Below are positions 41,454 to 49,290 of a DNA stretch of 64,000 nucleotides, one piece after another. The DNA comes from Pseudescherichia sp031979925 (lineage in GTDB: Bacteria > Pseudomonadota > Gammaproteobacteria > Enterobacterales > Enterobacteriaceae): assembly GCF_031979925.1 (NCBI RefSeq), contig NZ_DALZFB010000001.1:558001-622000 (forward strand), given 5' to 3'. Under the pieces are notes generated by a model that searched no databases, was not told the DNA's origin, and was given only the letters and a program-made list of their open reading frames with translations. The position numbers and the translations under genes are program-made. Numbering within the stretch: the stretch's first letter is position 1; each line of letters begins with the position of its first letter.

Positions 41454-44400
41454 ATGGATAAACCTGTTCTGGTCGTGATCGGCAACGGTATGGCGGGCGT
41501 GCGGCTGGTGGAGAAGCTGTGCGAGCTAGCCCCGGCGCGTTATCGGATCGTGGTCATTGGTAACGAAGCGCGGCCCGCCTATAACCGGATCATGCTTACG
41601 CCAGTGCTGGCGGGTGAGAAACGCTTTGCTGACATCATTACCCACGACAGCGCATGGTATGAACGTTACAACGTCACGATGATTGCCGATTCTCCGGTGA
41701 CCGCTATTGACCGCGAGACACGCACCTTAAGCGTTAACGGACAGCTGCTGGGTTACGATCGTCTGGTTATTGCTACCGGGTCGCTACCTTATATGCCGCC
41801 GCTGCCGGGGGCGGATCTGCCGGGTATTCACGGCTTCCGCAATCAGCAGGACGTAGAGAGTATTCTGCACGAGCTTGTTGCAGGGCAACCGGTGGTAGTG
41901 ATTGGCGGTGGGGTACTTGGCATCGAGGCCGCTGCGGCGCTGGCGCTGCGCAGTATGCAGGTCACTCTTCTTCATCGTGGGCCGCATCTGATGGATCAGC
42001 ATCTTGACTCCCAGGCAGCAGAGTTGCTGCGCGAGAAGCTAGTGGCACGGGGTATTGAGACGATACTGGCAGCGGAAACGATAGCCTATGGCGCGGACGA
42101 AACGGGACGCGTTCAGACCGTTAAGCTCCGCGATGGGCGTGCGATCCCTGCCCGGCGGGTCATCGTTGCCGCCGGTGTGCGTCCGAATATCGCCCTGGCG
42201 CAGGCGGCCGGGCTGGATTGCGCCCGCGGCATTCTGGTTAATGACCAGCTGCAAACCTCCGATCCGCACATCTCGGCTATGGGCGAATGTTGTCAGCTAG
42301 GTGAGCAGACGTTCGGGCTGGTGGCCCCCTGCTGGCAGCAAGCAGAGACCCTGGCGGCCAGACTGGCTGGCGTTAGCGCACCTCTGCTTGCCGTCCATGA
42401 CGTACCGCTGCGGCTCAAGGTTACCGGTATTCATCTCTTCTGCGCCGGGACGCTGCATGCCGGGCATGACGCTGAGATCCACACCACCTTCGACCCCTTC
42501 GACGGCCACTATCGCCGCCTGCTTATACAGAATAACCAGCTAAAAGGCGTGCTGCTGTGGGGAGACATCAACGATGGACCAGCGTATTTCGCCCGCCTTG
42601 GCCATCCCCAGTCAAGCCTGTTTACCCCTGAAAAGCCCATTTCCCTGAAAGAGCCGTTATCCCTTGAGATAGCGAGGAGCAATGTTATGTCAAAACCCGT
42701 ATTAGTGATGGCCGGACACGGCATGGTAGGCCACCATCTTCTGCAACAGCTGGTCGAGCGCGAACTGCATCTTCACTATCAAATCATTGTCTTCGCCGAA
42801 GAGACCAGGCCAGCCTACGACCGGGTGCATCTCTCGGAATACTTCTCCGGCCGCAGCGCTGAGTCGCTGTCGATGGTAGAGAGCGACTTCTTCGCGTCAA
42901 CCGGTATTGAGCTGCGCCTTGGACACGGCATTGAACATGTCGATCGCAACCACCGTTTTGTGGTGGATAAGCAGGGGCGGCAGACGGCCTATGACGTGCT
43001 GGTTCTGGCGACCGGCTCTTATCCGTTTGTGCCGCCCATTCCTGGTAATGATATGCCAGGCTGCCTTGTCTATCGCACTATCGACGATCTTGATGCGATT
43101 CAGGCCTGCGCGGAGAAAGGTCGCGTCGGCGTGGTTGTCGGCGGAGGCCTGCTCGGGCTGGAAGCCGCTAATGCGCTGAAGCATCTTGGTCTGGAAACCC
43201 ACGTCGTGGAGTTCGCGCCGCGGCTGATGGGTGTTCAGCTTGATGAAGGCGGGGCGGCAATGCTGCGCCGTAAAATTGAAGCCCTCGGCGTGCAGGTACA
43301 TACCAGTAAAGAGACCCGTGAAATTATTCAGGGGGAGGAGAGCCACTATCGGATGGTCTTCGCTGATGGCAGCCATCTGGAGACCGATCTGGTGCTCTTC
43401 TCTGCCGGGATCCGCCCGCGAGACCAGCTGGCAAGAGAGTGCGGCCTGGAGGTTGGCCCGCGCGGCGGGATTGTGATTGACGATCGGTGTCGTACGTCCG
43501 ATCCGGCTATATTCGCCGTCGGGGAGTGCGCCCTGTGGAACGGACAGATTTTTGGGCTGGTGGCGCCAGGTTATCAGATGGCGCGTACCCTGGCGGAGAC
43601 GCTTGCCGGCGGCGAGGCGGCCTTTAAGGGCGCGGATATGAGCACCAAATTGAAACTGCTTGGTGTCGAAGTGGCATCGGTGGGCGATGCTCATGGCCGC
43701 ACGCCGGGCAGCGAAAGCTACAGCTGGGTGGATGGCCCGGCAGAGATCTACAAAAAGATTGTGGTATCAGCGGATCGCAAGCGCCTGTTGGGCGCGGTGC
43801 TGGTGGGCGACAGCAGTGAATACAGCACTCTGTTGCAGATGATGCTCAACGATATGCCGCTGCCTGCCAGTCCGGAAGGGCTAATTCTGCCCGTCAGCGC
43901 GGGCGGTGCGCCCCAGGCGTTGGGTGTCGCGGCGCTGCCGGACGGGGCACAGATCTGCTCCTGCCATAACGTCAGCAAATCCGACATCTGCAACGCCGTA
44001 AAGGGCGGCTGCGGCGACATGGCCGGGATTAAGTCCTGCACCAGGGCGGCCACCGGCTGCGGCGGCTGTGCGGCGCTGACCAAACAGGTGATGGAGTTCG
44101 CGCTGAGCGAGATGGGTGTCGAGGTGAAAAAGGATATTTGCGAGCACTTCGCTTATTCACGTCAGGAGATCTATCACCTGGTGCGCGTGGGCAACATCCG
44201 CAGCTTCGATGAACTTATCAGCAAGCATGGTCAGGGCCACGGGTGTGAGATCTGTAAGCCGTTGGTGGGTTCGGTGCTGGCGTCGTGCTGGAATGATTAC
44301 CTGCTCAAGCCGCAGCACCTCCCGTTGCAGGACACCAACGATCGCTTTTTTGCCAATATCCAGAAAGATGGCACCTACTCAATAGTGCCACGCATTCCGG

Positions 44401-45524
44401 CCGGGGAGATCACGCCGGACGGGCTGATCGCCATCGGTCAGGTAGCCAAACGCTACAATCTCTACACCAAAATCACCGGCGGGCAGCGGGTCGATCTCTT
44501 TGGTGCACGGGTAGAGCAGCTGCCGGAGATCTGGCAGTTGCTCGTCGATGCCGGATTTGAAACCGGTCATGCCTACGGTAAGTCGCTAAGAACGGTGAAG
44601 TCCTGCGTCGGATCGAACTGGTGCCGCTACGGCGTACAGGACTCTACCGCACTGGCGCTACACCTGGAGAACCGCTACAAAGGGCTGCGATCGCCGCACA
44701 AAATCAAGATGGCCGTCTCGGGCTGCACGCGGGAGTGTGCCGAAGCGCAGAGCAAAGACGTCGGCGTGATTGCCACTGACAAGGGCTGGAACCTCTACGT
44801 CTGCGGCAACGGCGGCATGAAGCCGCGACACGCGGATCTGCTGGCCCAGGACCTGAGCACGGAGGCGCTGATCCGCACCGTGGATCGTTTTCTGATGTTC
44901 TATATTCGCACTGCCGACCGTCTGCAGCGTACCAGTACCTGGATGGATAATCTTGAAGGCGGTATGGAGTACCTGCGTCAGGTGGTACTGGAAGATAGCC
45001 TGAATATCGCCGCCGAACTTGAAAGCGAGATGCAGGTCGTGGTCGAGACCTATCAGTGCGAATGGCAGACCACGCTAGCGACGCCCGACCGTCTCGCGCT
45101 GTTTAAAGCCTTTGTTAACAGTGATGAACAAGTACGGACGGCGCAGGGCTGGGTGGAGATCTGCGACCTGAGTGCGATCCCGGCCAATGCAGGCATGGCG
45201 GCCCGGCTAAGCAATCAGCAGATTGCGCTGTTCCATCTGCCGGATCATCCTCAGCAGGTGTTTGCTCTCAGCAACCATGAGCCAAATAGCGACGCCAACG
45301 TGCTGGCTCGCGGCATGCTAGGTGATGTGAAGGGTGAGCCGGTAGTGATTTCTCCTCTGTATAAGCAGCGGTTCCGTTTGCGGGATGGCCGCAGCGTAGA
45401 CGATGAGCAAAGCACGCTCAGCGTCTGGCCGGTGAAAGTGGAGGGCGGACGCGTCTGGGTGCAGGAGCAGCCTGCGAGCCACACGGCCCGGCCCACCGAG
45501 ATAATCGAGACGGTCAGCCTATGA
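41454..45524 (+). CDS. nasB: Fused NasC-NasB: nitrate reductase flavoprotein plus nitrite reductase
   Basis: This 1356-residue open frame joins two proteins. Residues 1-411 are a NasC-like FAD/NAD(P)H oxidoreductase (VVIGNGMAGVRLVEK, VVIGGGVLGIEAA). From Met412 (nt 42687) a second, complete NirB/NasB begins: an FAD/NADH module (VGVVVGGGLLGLEAA), a BFD-type [2Fe-2S] site (ICSCHNV...CGGC), and the sirohaem/[4Fe-4S] cysteines (CVGSNWC, SGCTREC). The last 110 residues are a NirD-like Rieske fold without its iron ligands. A GCGAGGAGC ribosome site sits just before Met412, so a separate NasB could also be made. In Klebsiella oxytoca nasC and nasB are described as two genes. Confidence 0.9.
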   Translation: MDKPVLVVIGNGMAGVRLVEKLCELAPARYRIVVIGNEARPAYNRIMLTPVLAGEKRFADIITHDSAWYERYNVTMIADSPVTAIDRETRTLSVNGQLLGYDRLVIATGSLPYMPPLPGADLPGIHGFRNQQDVESILHELVAGQPVVVIGGGVLGIEAAAALALRSMQVTLLHRGPHLMDQHLDSQAAELLREKLVARGIETILAAETIAYGADETGRVQTVKLRDGRAIPARRVIVAAGVRPNIALAQAAGLDCARGILVNDQLQTSDPHISAMGECCQLGEQTFGLVAPCWQQAETLAARLAGVSAPLLAVHDVPLRLKVTGIHLFCAGTLHAGHDAEIHTTFDPFDGHYRRLLIQNNQLKGVLLWGDINDGPAYFARLGHPQSSLFTPEKPISLKEPLSLEIARSNVMSKPVLVMAGHGMVGHHLLQQLVERELHLHYQIIVFAEETRPAYDRVHLSEYFSGRSAESLSMVESDFFASTGIELRLGHGIEHVDRNHRFVVDKQGRQTAYDVLVLATGSYPFVPPIPGNDMPGCLVYRTIDDLDAIQACAEKGRVGVVVGGGLLGLEAANALKHLGLETHVVEFAPRLMGVQLDEGGAAMLRRKIEALGVQVHTSKETREIIQGEESHYRMVFADGSHLETDLVLFSAGIRPRDQLARECGLEVGPRGGIVIDDRCRTSDPAIFAVGECALWNGQIFGLVAPGYQMARTLAETLAGGEAAFKGADMSTKLKLLGVEVASVGDAHGRTPGSESYSWVDGPAEIYKKIVVSADRKRLLGAVLVGDSSEYSTLLQMMLNDMPLPASPEGLILPVSAGGAPQALGVAALPDGAQICSCHNVSKSDICNAVKGGCGDMAGIKSCTRAATGCGGCAALTKQVMEFALSEMGVEVKKDICEHFAYSRQEIYHLVRVGNIRSFDELISKHGQGHGCEICKPLVGSVLASCWNDYLLKPQHLPLQDTNDRFFANIQKDGTYSIVPRIPAGEITPDGLIAIGQVAKRYNLYTKITGGQRVDLFGARVEQLPEIWQLLVDAGFETGHAYGKSLRTVKSCVGSNWCRYGVQDSTALALHLENRYKGLRSPHKIKMAVSGCTRECAEAQSKDVGVIATDKGWNLYVCGNGGMKPRHADLLAQDLSTEALIRTVDRFLMFYIRTADRLQRTSTWMDNLEGGMEYLRQVVLEDSLNIAAELESEMQVVVETYQCEWQTTLATPDRLALFKAFVNSDEQVRTAQGWVEICDLSAIPANAGMAARLSNQQIALFHLPDHPQQVFALSNHEPNSDANVLARGMLGDVKGEPVVISPLYKQRFRLRDGRSVDDEQSTLSVWPVKVEGGRVWVQEQPASHTARPTEIIETVSL

Positions 45525-48175
45525 GCAGCGCGCCGGTTTCAACTACCTGCGCCTACTGCGGCGTAGGGTGTGGCGTAAAGATGCAGCCACAGCAAGAGGG
45601 TTTTACCTCCAGCGGCGACGGTGCGCATCCCGCCAATCTCGGGCGGCTATGCGTTAAAGGCAGCGCCCTGGGGGAGACGCTGGATCTGGCGGGGCGTCTG
45701 CTGCATCCGGAGATCGAGCGCCAACCGGTAAGCTGGCCGCAGGCTTTAGATGCGGTGGCTCAGGGATTGCAGAACATCATTCATGAGTATGGCCCGCAGG
45801 CGGTGGCATTTTACGGCTCCGGCCAGCTGCTGACGGAGGACTATTACGTCGCTAACAAGCTGATGAAGGGATTTATCGGCGCGGGGAATATGGATACCAA
45901 TTCGCGGCTCTGTATGGCCTCGGCGGTGGTGGGCTATAAACGGGCCTTTGGGGCCGATGCCGTGCCGTGCAGCTATCGGGATTTGGAGCTGGCCGACTGC
46001 GTGATCCTCACCGGATCGAACACTGCCTGGGCTCACCCGGTGGTCTATCAGCGACTGGTGCAGGCCAAAAAAGCGCGGCCAGAGATGCGTATTATTGTCA
46101 TCGATCCGCGCCAGACCGCTACCTGCGACGTCGCCGACCTGCATCTGCCGCTGCGTCCCGGCAGCGATGCCGCGCTGTTTTGCGGGGCGCTGAACGCAAT
46201 GGCAGAGCGTGGCAGGCTGGACAGTGACTTCCTGGCGCATCACACCCAGGGTGCCAATGAAACGCTTGCGGCGGCAGGTCACTGGACGGAGGCAAAAACC
46301 GCTGAGTTCTGTGGCCTGCCGCTGGCGCAGCTGCGGGCGTTTTATCAAATGATTGCCGATAGCGATCGCCTGGTAACGCTCTATTCGATGGGCATCAATC
46401 AGTCCAGCTCGGGCGTGGATAAGTGTAACGCCATCATAAACCTGCATTTAGCGACGGGTAAAATAGGGCGCGAGGGGTGCGGTCCATTTTCGATAACCGG
46501 TCAACCAAATGCGATGGGCGGCCGGGAGGTAGGCGGGCTGGCGAACCAGCTGGCATCGCATATGGGGTTTACTGCCAACGATATCGAGCGCGTAGGGCGC
46601 TTCTGGAAGAGTGACAACGTCACAAAAAACGCCGGTCTTAACGCCGTTGAGCTGTTCCGTGCTATTGAGAAGGGGCAGATAAAGGCAGTGTGGATCATGG
46701 GTACTAATCCGCTGGTCTCGTTGCCGGACGCAGATCGGGTACGTGCCGGGCTGGCGCGCTGCCCGCTGGTAATTGTCTCCGACGTCATGCGCGATACCGA
46801 CACCACCCGTGCGGCCCATATCTGCCTGCCTGCTCAGGCCTGGGGCGAGAAAAATGGCACCGTGACCAACTCTGAACGCTGTATCTCACGACAGCGCGCT
46901 TTCCTGCCTGCGCCGGGTGAGGCGAAACCGGACTGGTGGATCCTCACTCAGGTTGCACAGCGGCTGGGGTTTGGTGAGGCGTTTGCGTATCAACATCCGG
47001 CGGAGATATTTCGCGAGCATGCGGCACTGTCCGGCTTTGAAAACGACGGCACGCGGGCATTTGATATCAGCGGCCTCGCGCAGATCTCCGATCGGCAGTG
47101 GGATGAGCTGTGCCCGGTGCAGTGGCCGGTCAACGCGGCAAACCCACAGGGCAGGGAGCGACTATTTACCGACGGGTGGTTCTTCCATGCTGATGGAAAA
47201 GCGCGGCTGATCGCTATTACGCCGCGGCTGCCGCTCAATCAGCCGACGGATGTTTATCCGCTGGTCATGAACACCGGCAGGATCCGCGATCAATGGCATA
47301 CGATGACCCGCACCGGCAAATCTGCACGCCTGATGCAACATATCAGCGAGCCGTATTGTCAGTTCCATCCTGATGATGCGCCGCACATTCGCGCCGGGGA
47401 TCTGGTGCGTGTTTCATCATCCCACGGCTGGCTGCTGCTGCGCGCCCAGCCTGATAGCCTGCAACCGCGCGGCAGCGTATTTGTGCCGATGCACTGGAAC
47501 AGTCAGTTTAGCCAGCAGGCGAGGGTGGACGCGCTCGTTGAGGCGCACACCGATCCGCTCTCCGGTCAGCCGGAGAGTAAACACATGCCGGTTAGCCTGC
47601 GTCAATGGCGGGCCGTATGGCAAGGCGAACTGTTGATGCGTGGCAGCCATCTTACGCCGCCCGCCACAGCCTACTGGAGCCGGATCGCGCAGCCAGGCAT
47701 CACGCATTACGTGCTGGCAGACTCCTCCACGCCTCAGGAGTGGTTGGCGTGGCTCAACGAGTACGTTGATACCGGGCAGTGGACCTGTCAGTCAGCCCGT
47801 CTGGGCGATGACGGTTTTAACCTGCTGGCGTGGGCGGACGGCGAGCTACAGCTGGCGTTTTACGCGCACCGCGAACGCCCTGAACTGGAACGGCAGGCGG
47901 TAGTGGCTGCGTTCAGCCAGTCTCCGCAGACTGCGCAGCAGCGTCTGGCTCTGCTGGCCGGTAGGGCTGAAAACGGCAAGGCTTCAGCCGGGGCAACGAT
48001 CTGCAGCTGCTTTGCAGTAGGTGAAGTGACCATTGCTGACGCCGTGCGCCAGGGGTGCGGCAGCGTGCAGCAGCTCGGCGCCAAGCTAAAGTGTGGGACT
48101 AACTGTGGCTCCTGTATTCCAGAGCTGAAGAAAATTCTCGCTGAACAGATCTCTTTGAATTCAGGTATGTCTTAG
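45521..48175 (+). CDS. nasA: Assimilatory nitrate reductase catalytic subunit
   Basis: The 884-residue cytoplasmic molybdoenzyme reduces nitrate to nitrite. The N-terminal [4Fe-4S] cysteines are in TTCAYCGVGCGV and GRLCVKG. The molybdopterin domains span about 60-680, with NMDTNSRLCMASAVVGYKRAFG and NTGRIRDQWHTMTRTGK. A C-terminal BFD-like [2Fe-2S] domain (CSCFAVGE...CGTNCGSC, about 825-880) is present, as in Klebsiella NasA. Its ATG overlaps the nasB stop (ATGA). Electrons should come from the NasC-like module. Confidence 0.95.
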   Translation: MSSAPVSTTCAYCGVGCGVKMQPQQEGFTSSGDGAHPANLGRLCVKGSALGETLDLAGRLLHPEIERQPVSWPQALDAVAQGLQNIIHEYGPQAVAFYGSGQLLTEDYYVANKLMKGFIGAGNMDTNSRLCMASAVVGYKRAFGADAVPCSYRDLELADCVILTGSNTAWAHPVVYQRLVQAKKARPEMRIIVIDPRQTATCDVADLHLPLRPGSDAALFCGALNAMAERGRLDSDFLAHHTQGANETLAAAGHWTEAKTAEFCGLPLAQLRAFYQMIADSDRLVTLYSMGINQSSSGVDKCNAIINLHLATGKIGREGCGPFSITGQPNAMGGREVGGLANQLASHMGFTANDIERVGRFWKSDNVTKNAGLNAVELFRAIEKGQIKAVWIMGTNPLVSLPDADRVRAGLARCPLVIVSDVMRDTDTTRAAHICLPAQAWGEKNGTVTNSERCISRQRAFLPAPGEAKPDWWILTQVAQRLGFGEAFAYQHPAEIFREHAALSGFENDGTRAFDISGLAQISDRQWDELCPVQWPVNAANPQGRERLFTDGWFFHADGKARLIAITPRLPLNQPTDVYPLVMNTGRIRDQWHTMTRTGKSARLMQHISEPYCQFHPDDAPHIRAGDLVRVSSSHGWLLLRAQPDSLQPRGSVFVPMHWNSQFSQQARVDALVEAHTDPLSGQPESKHMPVSLRQWRAVWQGELLMRGSHLTPPATAYWSRIAQPGITHYVLADSSTPQEWLAWLNEYVDTGQWTCQSARLGDDGFNLLAWADGELQLAFYAHRERPELERQAVVAAFSQSPQTAQQRLALLAGRAENGKASAGATICSCFAVGEVTIADAVRQGCGSVQQLGAKLKCGTNCGSCIPELKKILAEQISLNSGMS

Positions 48176-48239
48176 TCGTGAGAGGCTGTAGTTCTGCTAG
48201 CTTAATGATTTAGCTGAGGTTGGTAACCGGAGGTTATCT

Positions 48240-48989
48240 TTGCTGATTAAACTGAAAAGAACACGCTCGCATAATGAGGACCGCAAGTTAGCCCTGTGGT
48301 TGGCTACAGCGGCAGGCCTGCTGAATGCTATCGCACTGGGTGCCTTTGGCTTCTTTCCCTCCCACATGACCGGTAATACCTCGCAGCTCTCCAGCGAAGT
48401 CTCCAATACGGATTTACGGGACGTGCTGTTTTTTAGCGCTATCATCATCGCCTTTGTCAGCGGGGCGGTGCTTGCCCGCATCATTGTGCTATGGGGGATC
48501 GTGCATAACTGCCGACTGATTTTCTGTCAGATTCTATTCGTCGAGGGCATCCTCCTGACCGGGATATCGCTCTATGAGATCTACTTTCATACATTCTCAT
48601 CGAACCGGGAAATCGTCGTTGTTCTTTGTGGCCTGATGGGCCTGCATAACTCGACCTCCACGCAGCTCTCCGGTGGCCGGGTCAGATCGACACATATTAC
48701 CGGGACATTAACCGATGCGGGGATCTCGCTGGCGTCGGTGCTGGCAGCCATGCTGCGCCGGGATTTCTCTAAAGATAGCGCCGCGCAGAAAAGCCAGCTT
48801 AAGACTCATCTCACAACGATCTTCTCATTTCTAACCGGCGGCATTGCGGGCCTGTTCCTGTTCAGATGGTTTGGCTTTACGGCCATGTCGGCAGTAGGTG
48901 TGTTGCTGATGGCGATTGCTGCGCTGTCGATTATTAGCGTCAAGGTTCGGGTCAGGAGAGCGCGCGCGGCTATGCGCGGAGTGTCGTAA
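48240..48989 (+). CDS. YoaK-like membrane protein (DUF1275)
   Basis: The 249-residue product has about six membrane helices. The early motif FGFFPSHMTGNTSQLSSEVSN resembles the MTGN signature of DUF1275 proteins, and later TTHITGTLTDAGISLAS repeats it, as in the family. The start is TTG 48240, 6 nt after GGAGG; no ATG suits. It lies 64 nt behind nasA and could be read through from the nas operon, but a role in nitrate use is not implied. Function is unknown. Confidence 0.78.
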   Translation: MLIKLKRTRSHNEDRKLALWLATAAGLLNAIALGAFGFFPSHMTGNTSQLSSEVSNTDLRDVLFFSAIIIAFVSGAVLARIIVLWGIVHNCRLIFCQILFVEGILLTGISLYEIYFHTFSSNREIVVVLCGLMGLHNSTSTQLSGGRVRSTHITGTLTDAGISLASVLAAMLRRDFSKDSAAQKSQLKTHLTTIFSFLTGGIAGLFLFRWFGFTAMSAVGVLLMAIAALSIISVKVRVRRARAAMRGVS

Positions 48990-49290
48990 GTATTTATGGC
49001 TTCAGCGTGCTCTTTTTATTATGCCACCAATAAAAAGAGCACATATCCCTCTTATATTTTTGCCATTATCTTTCTATATATCCGTAGATATCACATCTCA
49101 GTGCACCTAATTTCACAATAAACGGTCATTGGTACGCTCTTATAACTCATCTCTCTTGCAGACTGTTGATATTATAAAAAACATAAAAATCAAATAATTA
49201 TTAAGATTGAAGATTGTGCCAGACTTTTAGCCACGAATAGTATTGGCAGCAAATAAAATAACCAATAAGGCTTATCTGAAGGAGTAAGCT
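48990..49290. other. AT-rich intergenic region before the tccC-like gene
   Basis: About 300 bp with markedly lower GC than its surroundings. It contains the yoaK-side hairpin (49007-49042) and several T/A runs that could be promoters or H-NS targets. No gene was recognised. Confidence 0.6.
49007..49042 (+). terminator. 14-bp hairpin after the YoaK-like gene
   Basis: GTGCTCTTTTTATT and AATAAAAAGAGCAC pair perfectly across an 8-nt loop, 17 nt after the stop codon. The A/T-rich upper stem is unusual, and a following U-tract is lacking, but position favours termination. Confidence 0.6.

Noticed and set aside
42897..43694. 265-codon minus-strand frame within nasB
   Set aside because: Antisense of conserved FAD-binding sequence, with no independent support.
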